From positions 23,315-87,314 of the forward strand of contig QUBV01000013.1 of assembly GCA_014338185.1 (NCBI GenBank): DNA of 64,000 nucleotides. The letters run 5' to 3'. Shown in pieces: positions 43,267 through 52,175 of this stretch (position 1 is the stretch's first letter; each line of letters opens with the position of its first letter). Source of the DNA: Lysobacterales bacterium. Its GTDB lineage: Bacteria > Pseudomonadota > Gammaproteobacteria > Xanthomonadales > Rhodanobacteraceae. Under the pieces are notes generated by a model, which saw only the letters and a list, made by a program, of their open reading frames with translations, ran no database searches and had not been told where the DNA came from. Both the position numbers and the translations under genes were made by a program.

Positions 43267-43632
43267 GGCGACCCTTGAGACGGATGGCTGGCGGCAGCCA
43301 TCGCCACCGACCGTGGAAAACCCGCAAGCATAGCCGCGGCGCATGTGCGATCGCCACAGCACGATGTCCGGTCTTGGCGCCAGTGGTCGCGAGGCCAAAC
43401 CCGCGCCGGCGCTGGGAGGCCGGCAATGCAGGCACCCATGTCAGTTTCCGGTTCGCTTTCGCGTTATGAGCTCATGAATCGGCGCGGTCCGGATCGCGCT
43501 CACCCTAAGCCACCCTGTCGTCGCCCTGCCCAGCGCAGCGCGCACGCAAGGTGCGTCCCATGCAGGTATCCACGACCCGCTTCGGCAACACCCAGCCGGC
43601 CCCTGGCCTCACGCAAAAGGAGATTGTCAGAC
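43267..43632. other. Divergent intergenic region, no gene recognised
   Basis: 366 bases between the E1 gene and a secreted-protein gene on the other strand. It must hold both promoters. A reverse-strand TATGCT near 43332-43327 is a weak -10 candidate for E1. The right end carries AAAAGGAGA before the ATG at 43633. Nothing else is recognised. Confidence 0.4.
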
Positions 43633-44883
43633 ATGTCCAGTTCCATGCCTTCGTTCTTGTCCCGCCTCGGGACGGCAGCGCTGTTCACGCTGTGCCTGGT
43701 CGCATCCGCGCAGGCCGGCAAGCCCGGCACGCTCGCGGTGACCGCGCCGCAGGCGGTGCCAGCCATCACCACGATTGCGGGCGCGCCGCTCACCGTGCGC
43801 GTCGGCGATGACCTGTCCTTTCAGGTGTTCAACGCCGACATCCCCGGCGTCGGCCAGATCTACCCGTCCGATTCGAGCGACACCGCCGACATGGGCTGGA
43901 TCGTGCACGCGGGGGGCGTGCAATACACACCCGACTTCGCCGACCACGAGGGTTCGGCGACTTCCAATCTGGGTGCGGCCACGCCCTACGCCACGCGCAG
44001 CGTCACTCCGGTGACCGGGACAGGCACCGCAGCCGATCCGTTCCAGGTCAGCGTCAGCGTGACACTGGGCAGTTCAGGCCTGCGCGGCACCCAGGTGGTG
44101 CGCTATGTGAATGGTCAGAACTACTTCGCCAAGAGCCTCACCCTGACCAACCAAGGCACCAGCCCGCAGAATGCAACGGTGTTTCTCGGCGCCGACATCT
44201 ACCTCGCCGGCGCCGACAGCGGCGTCCCGTACCGCGATGCGGGCGCCGGCATCATCGGCGGCCAGGACTGCGGCACCACTCCGAGCTACTACATCCTGCT
44301 GATCCCGCAAACCCCGGCCGATGCATGGTCCGGCGCCAGCTACAGTTCGATCTGGTCGCAGATCGGCGGCGCCGCACTCGACAACGCGCTCGCCACCGGC
44401 TGCATCGACAATGGCGCCGCGCTGCAGTGGAACCGCACGATCGCGCCCGGCGCCAGCGTCACGATCCAGGGCGTCACCTCATTCGGTGACATCCCGGCGG
44501 TGGCGCTGTTCAACATCAACAGCGTGACGCCCGCGAGCGGCGCGCAGGGGCAAACCGTCAACGTGACCATCACCGGGCTCGGGTTCGGAGCCGGCACCAG
44601 CTTTGCGTTCGGCAGCGGCATCACCGTGACCAATGTCGTGATCGTCGATGCCAACACCGCCACGGCCACCTTGACCATCGCCGACTCGGCCGCCCTGGGC
44701 CCGCGCGACGTCGGCGGCAGCAACGGTACGCTCAATGCGACGCTGTTCAACGGCTTCACGGTCACGGGCGGTACCGGTCCCGGCGGCAACGTCAACGCGG
44801 TGCCCGCGACCGGTCCGCTGGGCACGCTCATGATGCTGCTGGCATTGGCCATCGTCGGGTTGGTGGCGCTGCGCCGCCATTGA
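43633..44883 (+). CDS. Secreted protein with IPT/TIG-like domain and IPTL-type C-terminal sorting signal
   Basis: A 416-residue protein. GGAG lies 11 bases upstream of the ATG. A signal peptide ends at VASAQA near residue 29. The central region is beta-rich with a repeated Gly/Thr pattern and no clear family. Residues around 295-375 resemble an IPT/TIG domain (INSVTPASGAQGQTVNVTITG, LGFGAGTSFAFG). The C-terminus is VPATGPLGTLMMLLALAIVG followed by LVALRRH: a short motif, a membrane helix and an Arg cluster, as in IPTL-CTERM/PEP-CTERM proteins handled by exosortase-like systems. No sortase-like enzyme is in the window. Confidence 0.75.
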   Translation: MSSSMPSFLSRLGTAALFTLCLVASAQAGKPGTLAVTAPQAVPAITTIAGAPLTVRVGDDLSFQVFNADIPGVGQIYPSDSSDTADMGWIVHAGGVQYTPDFADHEGSATSNLGAATPYATRSVTPVTGTGTAADPFQVSVSVTLGSSGLRGTQVVRYVNGQNYFAKSLTLTNQGTSPQNATVFLGADIYLAGADSGVPYRDAGAGIIGGQDCGTTPSYYILLIPQTPADAWSGASYSSIWSQIGGAALDNALATGCIDNGAALQWNRTIAPGASVTIQGVTSFGDIPAVALFNINSVTPASGAQGQTVNVTITGLGFGAGTSFAFGSGITVTNVVIVDANTATATLTIADSAALGPRDVGGSNGTLNATLFNGFTVTGGTGPGGNVNAVPATGPLGTLMMLLALAIVGLVALRRH

Positions 44884-44920
44884 GAACCTGCGCCGTCCGA
44901 CCGGCCAAAACCGCCCGGAA

Positions 44921-44950
44921 GCGAAGCAGGCACGCAAGTGCCTGCTTCGC
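44921..44950 (+). terminator. Perfect 13-bp stem-loop after the secreted-protein gene
   Basis: GCGAAGCAGGCAC and GTGCCTGCTTCGC pair perfectly around loop GCAA, 38 bases after the stop. It lies between convergent genes, so it could act in both directions. No U-tract is present. Confidence 0.6.
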
Positions 44951-45054
44951 GCCGGCGTACCGGCCCATGCATTGCATGCGCCACATGGCGCGGCCCGTCT
45001 GACCGGGTCGTGTCGCATCATCCAGTGCTGAAACGGGCGCAGCCGCCCACGCTG

Positions 45055-45600
45055 CTACGACCGCGCGCGCCGCGCCAGCCACTCCTCGCGGCTCTGGCCC
45101 CAGATGTCGATGGCATGCGTGTCCAACGGCGGCGGCAGCTTGCCCGGCCCGCGATTGCGCGAGCCGAGGCGACGCGCGACGGCCTGCGAGGCGGTGTTGC
45201 TCGCATCGATGCAGTGGATCACCTCGCGCCAGCCCAACGTGGCGAAGGCCCAGTCGATCGCGGCGCTGCATGCTTCCACCGCATACCCCTTGCCGCGCGC
45301 GTCCTGGTGCAGCGCGTAGCCCACCTCGGTACCGGGCCAGCCGTCGGGTTGCCAGGGCCCGGCCTGGCCGACCCACAGTCCACTGTCCTTCTCGATCAGC
45401 GAGAACATCGCAAAGCCCTGCACCGCCCACGCCCCGGGCATCTGCAGGAAGCGCCGCCACGCATCGCCGCGCGCCACGCCGCCACCGATGATGCGCGCGG
45501 CGGTGGGATGGCAGAACAACTCGGCGTAACGGTCGAAATCCTCCAACTGCGGCAGGCGCAGCACGAGGTGCTCGGTTTCCAGGCGCGGTTGGCCGCTCAT
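45055..45600 (-). CDS. GNAT acetyltransferase (RimJ/RimL type)
   Basis: A 181-residue protein. The N-terminal LETEHLVLRLPQLEDFDRYAELF is typical of the RimJ-like group. GTEVGYALHQDARGKGYAVEACSAA near residue 90 contains the acetyl-CoA pyrophosphate loop (Q/R-x-x-G-x-G/A), and VIHCIDASNTASQAVARRLG is the C-terminal signature of this subgroup. Likely N-acetylates a protein or small molecule; the acceptor is unknown. Confidence 0.9.
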   Translation of the reverse strand: MSGQPRLETEHLVLRLPQLEDFDRYAELFCHPTAARIIGGGVARGDAWRRFLQMPGAWAVQGFAMFSLIEKDSGLWVGQAGPWQPDGWPGTEVGYALHQDARGKGYAVEACSAAIDWAFATLGWREVIHCIDASNTASQAVARRLGSRNRGPGKLPPPLDTHAIDIWGQSREEWLARRARS

Positions 45601-45646
45601 GCGCTGCCTCCGCCATCGGCTTTGCAGCCACGGGCTCCGGCGGCAT

Positions 45647-46282
45647 TCATGGGCCGGCTACCTCCAGTGCTGGCGATGGTGCATCGCGTGCCACGTAGTC
45701 GCAGGCCGGCGACACCCGCTTGATGAGCGGGTAGTCGCTCGTCACGCAGTGCCATTGCAGTCCCATCGCGTCGGCATGCGAGGCATCGGCGACCAGGCGA
45801 ACACGCCCGCCATCGACGCCCGAACTCGCGTCGAACACCAGTTCGATGCTGCCATCGCCCAGCAGGCTGGCCGAGCGCAACGACTGGCCGCGGTAGTGGC
45901 TGGCTTCGGGCAAGCCCGCCTCGGCATGCGAGGTCGGCATCCTGCCCATCGCGGCGTGGAACTCGGCAACCGCCACGCGCATCGCGCCGGCCACCACGAG
46001 ATCGTCGCGTATACGCAAGGTGGCCTCGTCGACCGCACCTGCCAAGGAATCGCGCGCGCCGGCCAGCGTCTCGCGCATGCGCGCCTGCTCCTCGCGCGAT
46101 TCGGTCAGGGCGCGCTCGGCATCCTGCAGCGATCGCTGCACCTGCTGCTGGCTCTCGCGCAGGTCGGCCACCGCGGTGGCCAGCCGCGCCTGCTGTTCGC
46201 GGCTCGCCTGCCATTGCCAAGCCGCGAAGCCGAGCGCGCCAAGCAGCGCAATGGACAACAGGACCAGCAGGGCCTTGTGCAT
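45647..46282 (-). CDS. Membrane-anchored coiled-coil protein with type IV pilin-like head
   Basis: A 211-residue protein. Residues 4-25 form a membrane anchor (ALLVLLSIALLGALGFAAW). Residues 27-85 are a coiled coil rich in Gln, Glu and Arg (REQQARLATAVADLRESQQQ). The rest resembles a type IV pilin head: VAEFHAAMGRMPTSHAEAGL, then beta strands, then LQWHCVTSDYPLIKRVSPAC with the C-terminal Cys pair. The usual prepilin cleavage site G-F-T-L-x-E is absent, so it is not a normal pilin. It precedes no pilus gene. A pilus-related or periplasmic sensing role is possible but inferred. Confidence 0.65.
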   Translation of the reverse strand: MHKALLVLLSIALLGALGFAAWQWQASREQQARLATAVADLRESQQQVQRSLQDAERALTESREEQARMRETLAGARDSLAGAVDEATLRIRDDLVVAGAMRVAVAEFHAAMGRMPTSHAEAGLPEASHYRGQSLRSASLLGDGSIELVFDASSGVDGGRVRLVADASHADAMGLQWHCVTSDYPLIKRVSPACDYVARDAPSPALEVAGP

Positions 46283-46293
46283 GACGCGCACTC

Positions 46294-47466
46294 CTAGAAC
46301 GCGTTGATACCCGTCACCTCGCGGCCGACCACGAGCTGGTGCACGGTCTCGGTGCCCTCGTAGGTGATGACCGATTCGAGGTTGAGCGCATGCCGGATCG
46401 GGCTGTGCTCGGTGGTGATGCCGGCGCCACCGAGGATGTCGCGGCATTCGCGCGCGATGTCGATGGCCATGCGGCAGTTGTTCCATTTGGCCAGCGACAC
46501 CTGGGTCGGCTGCATGGTGCCCGCGTCCTTGAGGCGCCCGAGCTGCAGCGACAGCAGTTGCGCCAGCGTGATGCGGCGAGCCATGTCGGCCAGCTTGAGC
46601 TGGACCGCCTGGGTCGCCGCAATCGGGCGCTGGAACAGGGTGCGGTTCTTGGCGTACTCGGTGGTCTCGGCGAAGCAGGCGATCGCGGCACCGATCGGAC
46701 CCCAGGTGATGCCGTAGCGCGCCTGGGTCAGGCAGCCGAGCGGCCCCTTGAGTCCCTTCACGCCGGCGAGGCGGTTGGCCTCGGGCACGCGCACGTTGTC
46801 GAGGAACAGCGCGCTGGTGACCGACGCGCGCAGGCTCATCTTCTTGTGCACCTCCTGCGCGGTGAAGCCCTTGCTGTCGGTCGGCACGATGAAGCCCTGG
46901 ATGCCATCGACGGTTTGCGCCCAGATGATCGCGATGTGGGCGAGGTTGCCATTGGTGATCCACATCTTGGCGCCATTGATGACCCAGTCGCCGCCATCCT
47001 GCTTCGCGTGGGTCTTCATGTTGGCCGGATCGGAGCCGCCGTGCGGCTCGGTGAGGCCGAAACAGCCGATCACCTTGCCCGCGGCCATCTGCGGCAGCCA
47101 TTGCCGCTTCTGCGCCTCGCTGCCGTAGGCATGGATCGGATACATGCACAGCGAGCTCTGCACCGAGGCGAAGCTGCGCAGTCCAGAATCACCACGCTCC
47201 AGTTCCTGGCAGATGAGGCCATAGCTCACGCCGTTCATGCCGCCGCATCCGTACTCGGTGGGCAGGGTCGCGCCGAGCAGGCCCAGTTCAGCCATCTCGG
47301 GGATGAGCTCGGTGGGGAAACGCCCCTGCTCGAAGCAGTCGCCGATGATCGGCAGCACGCGCTCGTCGGTGAAGCGCGCCACCGTGTCCTGCACCATGCG
47401 TTCCTCTTCGGACAGCAGCGAGCGGATGTCGTACAGATCGAGCGGGTTGAGCGCGGTGGCAGGCAT
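46294..47466 (-). CDS. gcdH: Glutaryl-CoA dehydrogenase
   Basis: A 390-residue acyl-CoA dehydrogenase that oxidises and decarboxylates glutaryl-CoA to crotonyl-CoA. Landmarks are GCFGLTEPHGGSDPANMKTHA near residue 135 (FAD), WVINGAKMWITNGN near 160, MSLRASVTSALFLDNVRVPE near 210, the GITWGPIGAA region near 248, and the catalytic Glu in VITYEGTETVHQLVVGREVTG near the C-terminus. LRASVTS and the C-terminal Y-E-G-T are typical of GcdH. It fits with amaB in lysine degradation, although via distinct branches. The pilin-like gene begins 12 bases after the stop. Confidence 0.9.
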   Translation of the reverse strand: MPATALNPLDLYDIRSLLSEEERMVQDTVARFTDERVLPIIGDCFEQGRFPTELIPEMAELGLLGATLPTEYGCGGMNGVSYGLICQELERGDSGLRSFASVQSSLCMYPIHAYGSEAQKRQWLPQMAAGKVIGCFGLTEPHGGSDPANMKTHAKQDGGDWVINGAKMWITNGNLAHIAIIWAQTVDGIQGFIVPTDSKGFTAQEVHKKMSLRASVTSALFLDNVRVPEANRLAGVKGLKGPLGCLTQARYGITWGPIGAAIACFAETTEYAKNRTLFQRPIAATQAVQLKLADMARRITLAQLLSLQLGRLKDAGTMQPTQVSLAKWNNCRMAIDIARECRDILGGAGITTEHSPIRHALNLESVITYEGTETVHQLVVGREVTGINAF

Positions 47467-47577
47467 GGCGGATCCGGATCAAGGCAAAGGCGGCATTGTA
47501 GCGTGCCGCCGCGCACCGCCGGCAGCGCCGCCTTGGCCCCAGGCGACAGCGGCGGCGGCGGCGGCGATACTGCAGCC

Positions 47578-48399
47578 ATGCGCGTGCCCGTCCTCACCTA
47601 CCACTCGGTCAACATCGCCGGCAACGACTATGCCGACAACGACCACGTGGCGCTGGCCGCCGACCTGCGCGCGCTGCACCGCGGCGGCTGGCGCATCGTG
47701 CCGCTCGCGCAGGTGGTCGCGGCGCTGCTGGGCGAGATCGCGCCCGCGCAGGTCGAGCGTGCGGTGGCACTGAGCTTCGATGACGGCGCATGGTTCGACT
47801 GGCACGACCTCGACCATCCCGGCTGCGGCCCGCAACGCGGTTTTGCCGGCATCCTGCGCGACTTCCGCGACGAGACCGGCTCGCCCGTGCACGCCACCAG
47901 CTTCGTGATCGTGTCACCGGCCGCCCGCGCGGTCCTCGACCGCACCTGTCTGGTCGGTCGCGGCTGGTGGGGTGACCAATGGTGGCCGCTGGCGCAGCGC
48001 GAGGGGATCATCTCGATCGAAAGCCACAGCTGGGACCACAACCACGACACCCTGCCGCAGACCGCCCAGCGCGACGGCCGCACCGGCACCTTCCGCAGCA
48101 TCCAGACCTGGGCCGAGGCCGATGCCGAGATCCGCGTCGCCGCCGACTGGCTCGACGCCCGGCTCGCGCCGCACCGCGCGAGCCTGTTCGCGTTTCCCTA
48201 CGGCGAGTCCAGCGACTACCTCGTGCACGAATATCTGCCGCATCACGGCGCCGAGCATCGCCTGCGCGCCGCTTTCGGCACCACGCCGGCCCCGGTCACC
48301 GCGCAGGCCGCGCGCTGGAACCTGCCGCGTTACGTTTGCGGCCAGCACTGGCGCAGCCCCGAGCAGTTCGCGGTGGTGCTGGCCGAAGCCAGCCCCTGA
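47578..48399 (+). CDS. Polysaccharide deacetylase family protein
   Basis: A 273-residue NodB-like protein. Motif 1 is LSFDDGAWFDW near residue 65, with the metal-binding/catalytic Asp pair, and motif 2 is ESHSWDHNHDT near 145, with the two metal His residues. LFAFPYGESSDYL near 205 is motif 3. No signal peptide is seen at the ATG (MRVPVLTYHSV), so it is cytoplasmic or non-classically located. The 110-base gap from gcdH is divergent. Substrate unknown. Confidence 0.82.
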   Translation: MRVPVLTYHSVNIAGNDYADNDHVALAADLRALHRGGWRIVPLAQVVAALLGEIAPAQVERAVALSFDDGAWFDWHDLDHPGCGPQRGFAGILRDFRDETGSPVHATSFVIVSPAARAVLDRTCLVGRGWWGDQWWPLAQREGIISIESHSWDHNHDTLPQTAQRDGRTGTFRSIQTWAEADAEIRVAADWLDARLAPHRASLFAFPYGESSDYLVHEYLPHHGAEHRLRAAFGTTPAPVTAQAARWNLPRYVCGQHWRSPEQFAVVLAEASP

Positions 48400-48454
48400 G
48401 CCGCGCCGCGGCCAATGCCGCTACAGTAGCGCGACCCACTGCCGACCCTGCCGC

Positions 48455-48979
48455 ATGCACCAGGCCGCCCTGCACACGATTCCCGCCGCGCTGCGCGAAT
48501 ACTTCACGATCACCGAGATCGACCACGCCGACCTGCTCGCCGCGGGCCTGTTCCAGCGCAAGTTCGGCTCGCCGCCCCCACTCGCCGGCCATCATCTGGT
48601 CGCGCTGCATCGCGCCGACGACGGCGTATTGCGCGTGGCCGGCTACTCGCACGCCGGCGAGTTCGGTGACGTGTGCCTCATCGGCGGCGCCTGCACCGAC
48701 GGCCCGGTGATGCGCTGCCTGCCGGCCGCGCAGGCGGCCGCGATCCGCGCCGCGGGCGGCGTGTGGTACCTGCTCATCAAGTACATGTTCGCGCGCTATG
48801 CCGACCGCTGCGAGGCGTTCTTCGGCTATTGCGGCGATCCGCGCGCGCTCGAGGTCGACCTCGCCGCCGGCTTCGAGCCAGCCGGACCGCAGCACCTGCT
48901 CGTGCACTGGCACAAGCCGCTGCACGACCACGTGCGCCGCGCCCTGATCGCCAAGGTCGACGCACTCGGCCCGTTCTGA
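48455..48979 (+). CDS. Uncharacterised protein, possible GNAT-like fold
   Basis: A 174-residue protein. It begins MHQAALHTIPAALREYFTIT and contains a central segment AGYSHAGEFGDVCLIGGACT, followed by GVWYLLIKYMFARYADRCEA and a short C-terminal part ending HVRRALIAKVDALGPF. The pattern of LVALHRADDGVLRVAGY leading into a helix resembles acetyltransferase-like proteins, but no acetyl-CoA motif is evident. It follows the deacetylase gene by 55 bases on the same strand and may be co-transcribed. Confidence 0.6.
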   Translation: MHQAALHTIPAALREYFTITEIDHADLLAAGLFQRKFGSPPPLAGHHLVALHRADDGVLRVAGYSHAGEFGDVCLIGGACTDGPVMRCLPAAQAAAIRAAGGVWYLLIKYMFARYADRCEAFFGYCGDPRALEVDLAAGFEPAGPQHLLVHWHKPLHDHVRRALIAKVDALGPF

Positions 48980-49054
48980 GCCCCGCCTCGCCCCAAGCCG
49001 CCGCCGCGATCCCGGCGTGACGCTGCGGGCGCGGGCGGCGGGCGCCCGCGTGCC

Positions 49055-49987
49055 TCAACCCGCCCCGCCGGGGCGCGCGCGCCGCGGCACGTGGCCGGTG
49101 GCCACGTGCTGGCGCGCCGATTCGATGTTGACCGGCGAGTCGTCGAAGAAGATGTCGGCGCCGAACGCCTCCAGGAACGGCCCTTTGGCGCGGCCGCCGA
49201 GGAACAGCGCCTCGTCGATGCGTACACCCCACTCGCGCAGCGTGAGGATCACGCGCTTGTGCGCGGGCGCCGAGCGCGCGGTCACCAGCGCAGTGCGGAT
49301 CGGCGCGTCCTCGCTCGGGAATGCGTCCTGCAGGCGATGCAGCGCATCGAGGAAACCGCGGAATGGTCCGCCCGACAACGGCTCGCTCGCGCGCTCGGTC
49401 TCGTGGCGGTGGAAGGCCTCGATGCCGCCCTGCTCGGACACGCGTTCGGACTCGTCGCCAAACAGCACCGCATCGCCGTCGAAGGCGATGCGCACCTGGC
49501 GCGAGCTCACGCGCGCGGCCTTCGACGGCAGGATCGTCGCCGCGGCGATGCCGCTGGCCAGCGCGTTGGCCACGCTGTCGGGGTTGGCGGACAGGAACAG
49601 GTCGGCGCCGAATGCACGCACGTAGGGCAAGGTCGGCTCACCCCGCGTGAACACCGCGCGGGTGATGCCCAGGCCATAGTGCTCGATCGAGTTGAAGATG
49701 CGCAGGCCGGTGTCGGCCGAATTGCGCGACAGCAGGATCACCTCCACGCGCGGCGCGCCCACCGCGCCGTCGTTGAGCGCGAGCAGCTTCTGCACCAGCG
49801 GCAAGGCCATGCCCGGCGGCAGCAGTTCGTCCTCGCGCTCGATCTGGTGGCGCGCGAACGCCTCGACCCCGCTGCGCTCGAACAGCGCATGGCTTTCGGA
49901 CAGGTCGAACAACGCGCGCGAGGAAATCGCCACCACCAGCGCATCGTGCGGTGCGTCGCGTGAGGCCGTGGCCACCCTCTGCTCCAT
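49055..49987 (-). CDS. Cytosolic 5'-nucleotidase (NT5C1-like)
   Basis: A 310-residue HAD-fold protein of the cytosolic 5'-nucleotidase family. ALVVAISSRALFDLSESHALF near residue 17 is the first HAD motif variant, VILLSRNSADTGLRIFNS near 85 motif II, and VRIAFDGDAVLFGDESERV near 165 contains the D-G-D metal site. The C-terminal IFFDDSPVNIESARQHVATG supplies the last motif. Members dephosphorylate nucleoside monophosphates such as AMP. The ATG at 49987 gives the expected length. It has no operon partner. Confidence 0.88.
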   Translation of the reverse strand: MEQRVATASRDAPHDALVVAISSRALFDLSESHALFERSGVEAFARHQIEREDELLPPGMALPLVQKLLALNDGAVGAPRVEVILLSRNSADTGLRIFNSIEHYGLGITRAVFTRGEPTLPYVRAFGADLFLSANPDSVANALASGIAAATILPSKAARVSSRQVRIAFDGDAVLFGDESERVSEQGGIEAFHRHETERASEPLSGGPFRGFLDALHRLQDAFPSEDAPIRTALVTARSAPAHKRVILTLREWGVRIDEALFLGGRAKGPFLEAFGADIFFDDSPVNIESARQHVATGHVPRRARPGGAG

Positions 49988-50225
49988 CCATCGCGCGATT
50001 GCGCGGCAGCGGCACGATAGCGCACAACGGCCGCGCCGGCAGCAGCGGCGCCGCCGCCACAACACTTTGTTGCCGCGGGCCTAACGTCTGGCGAACAGTG
50101 CCGCGGCCATGCTGGAGTCCCGCGACGGTCGCGCGCGAGCCCGCTGTGAAGCGCGCCCGGGGACGCGCCGCCGCCGTGGACCACTCGTGCGGGTGCAGGC
50201 GTGGGCGCACCGGCGCCCGCACGGC
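49988..50225. other. Intergenic region, no gene recognised
   Basis: 238 bases between the 5'-nucleotidase start and the end of the DUF1249 gene. Open frames lack support. It should contain the nucleotidase promoter on the reverse strand. Confidence 0.35.
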
Positions 50226-50705
50226 TCAACCCGCGGCGACGGCCAGATCCAGGCGCTCCAGCGTACCCACCGAATGCCCCTGCTCGGCCAGGTATTCGAG
50301 CCAGCGGTTGAGGAACGAGCTCATGCGCACGCGCCGCTGCAGCAGGCTGCGCGCCGGATGCAGCGGGCCGATCGCGCGCACGAGGCGCCGGTCCGCGCAC
50401 AGGTCGAGCACCTCGGCCATGTGCGCATCCTGGTACACGCGCAGTTGCGCCGACGGCGCCGGCTCGCCGGTGGCGGCATCGACGAACGCGTAGCTCAGGC
50501 GCAGGTCGAGCGTGTAGCGATGGCGTTCGAGCACGTCCAGGTGCAGGTCCAGGCCGTCGTCGAGGCTGGAACGGTAACGGCCCAGCGCGAGCCGCTCGGT
50601 CGCGAACAGGCGCGCGAGCCGATGGTAGTTCTCCGCATACAGGCCCATGAGCCAGGCGAAGCGGCTGGGCAGCAGCGAAGCGGGATGTTCGAGCACGACC
50701 GACAT
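50226..50705 (-). CDS. DUF1249 family protein
   Basis: A 159-residue protein with the DUF1249 layout: RFAWLMGLYAENYHRLARLF near residue 15, LDLHLDVLERHRYTLDLRLSY near 52, LRVYQDAHMAEVLDLCADR near 86 and the C-terminal FLNRWLEYLAEQGHSVG. Gammaproteobacterial members are often beside nudF or cpdA; here it precedes nothing obviously related. Role unknown, probably cytoplasmic. Confidence 0.85.
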   Translation of the reverse strand: MSVVLEHPASLLPSRFAWLMGLYAENYHRLARLFATERLALGRYRSSLDDGLDLHLDVLERHRYTLDLRLSYAFVDAATGEPAPSAQLRVYQDAHMAEVLDLCADRRLVRAIGPLHPARSLLQRRVRMSSFLNRWLEYLAEQGHSVGTLERLDLAVAAG

Positions 50706-50798
50706 GGGCCGATCTTAGGCGCGAATGCGCGCCGCGCCCAGACTGTCGCAAGCGCCCATGACAAGGCTAAGATGACGCTCCCGGCGCCGCCGGCCGCG

Positions 50799-52175
50799 TC
50801 ACTCGCGCGCCGCCTGCAGCGCCTGCGCCAGCCGCTCCACCGCCACGATCTCCAGCTCACCCAGGTGTGACTTCCTGGGGGCGTTGGCCTTGGGCACGAT
50901 CGCACGGCGAAAGCCATGGCTGGCGGCTTCCTTGAGCCGCTCCTCGCCGTTGGGCACGGGCCGGATCTCGCCCGACAGGCCGACTTCGCCGAAGGCCACG
51001 GTCTTGTCGGGCAGCGCGCGGTCGCGAAAGCTCGACAGCACCGCGAGCAACACCGGCAGGTCGGCCGCGGTTTCCTGCACGCGGATGCCGCCGACCACGT
51101 TGACGAACACGTCCTGGTCGTACACCGCGGCGCCGCCATGGCGATGCAGCACCGCGAGCAGCATGGCCAGGCGGTTCTGCTCCAGGCCCAGCGCGACGCG
51201 GCGCGGGTTGCCCAGCGAGGACTGGTCGACCAGCGCCTGCACCTCGACCAGCAGCGGCCGCGTGCCTTCGCGCGTGACCATGACCGCACTGCCGGGCGTG
51301 GGCTGGGCATGCGTCGACAGGAAGATCGCCGAGGGATTGGGCACCTCGCGCAGGCCCTTGTCGCCCATCGCGAACACACCCAGTTCGTTGACCGCGCCGA
51401 AGCGGTTCTTGAATGCGCGCAGCACGCGCAGGCGACTGCCCGCCTCGCCCTCGAAATACAGCACCGCGTCGACCATGTGTTCCAGCACGCGCGGGCCGGC
51501 GATGCCGCCTTCCTTGGTGACGTGGCCCACCAGCAGCACGCTGGTGCCGCTTTCCTTGGCAAAGCGCACCAGTCGCGCCGCCGACTCGCGCACCTGCGAC
51601 ACCGAGCCCGGCGCGGCACCGAGCAGTTCGGTCCAGATCGTCTGGATCGAATCGACCACGAGCACCTGCGGGCGCGCGCCCACCACTTCGCCGAGGATGC
51701 GCTCGATCGAGGTCTCGGCCAGCGCATCGATTCCTTCGAGGCCGATGCCCAGGCGCTGCGCGCGCGATGCCACCTGCGCGAGCGACTCCTCGCCGGTCAC
51801 GTACAGCCCGCGTGCGCGCGCGGCGAGCATGCCGAGCATCTGCAGCAGCAGGGTCGACTTGCCGATGCCCGGATCGCCGCCGATCAGCACCACCGAACCG
51901 GCGACCAGCCCACCGCCGAGCACGCGGTCGAGTTCACCGATGCCGGTGGCCAGGCGCTGTTCGGCCTCGGCCGCGACGCGCGCGAGCGGCGTGACCTGGG
52001 CTGCGCCCGCGCCACCCGCATAGCCGCCGCGCGCCGCCACCGCGGCCTTGGCGGCCGGCTGCAGCACGACTTCGCCGAGCGAGTTCCACGCGCCGCAGTC
52101 GGCGCACTGGCCCTGCCACTTGCCGTGCTCGGCGCCGCATTCGGCGCACACGTAGGCGGTCCTGGCCTTGGCCAT
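50799..52175 (-). CDS. radA: DNA repair protein RadA
   Basis: A 458-residue branch-migration ATPase acting in recombination. The N-terminal zinc finger has Cys10, Cys13, Cys24 and Cys27 (YVCAECGAEHGKWQGQCADC). Walker A is GGDPGIGKSTLL near residue 98; the RadA-specific motif FKNRFGAVNELGVF follows near 255, and a Lon-protease-like domain fills the C-terminus (VNVVGGIRVQETAADLPVLL, AFGEVGLSGEIRPV). The ATG at 52175 shares one base with the alr stop (TGATG), so the two are coupled. Confidence 0.96.
   Translation of the reverse strand: MAKARTAYVCAECGAEHGKWQGQCADCGAWNSLGEVVLQPAAKAAVAARGGYAGGAGAAQVTPLARVAAEAEQRLATGIGELDRVLGGGLVAGSVVLIGGDPGIGKSTLLLQMLGMLAARARGLYVTGEESLAQVASRAQRLGIGLEGIDALAETSIERILGEVVGARPQVLVVDSIQTIWTELLGAAPGSVSQVRESAARLVRFAKESGTSVLLVGHVTKEGGIAGPRVLEHMVDAVLYFEGEAGSRLRVLRAFKNRFGAVNELGVFAMGDKGLREVPNPSAIFLSTHAQPTPGSAVMVTREGTRPLLVEVQALVDQSSLGNPRRVALGLEQNRLAMLLAVLHRHGGAAVYDQDVFVNVVGGIRVQETAADLPVLLAVLSSFRDRALPDKTVAFGEVGLSGEIRPVPNGEERLKEAASHGFRRAIVPKANAPRKSHLGELEIVAVERLAQALQAARE

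Noticed and set aside
41107..43278. A 723-residue + strand frame
   Set aside because: Antisense to the E1 gene; composition dominated by Arg, Gly, His and Gln without any family pattern.
46339..48399. A 686-residue frame ending in the polysaccharide deacetylase
   Set aside because: Only the last 273 codons from 47578 resemble a protein family; the upstream part is antisense to glutaryl-CoA dehydrogenase.
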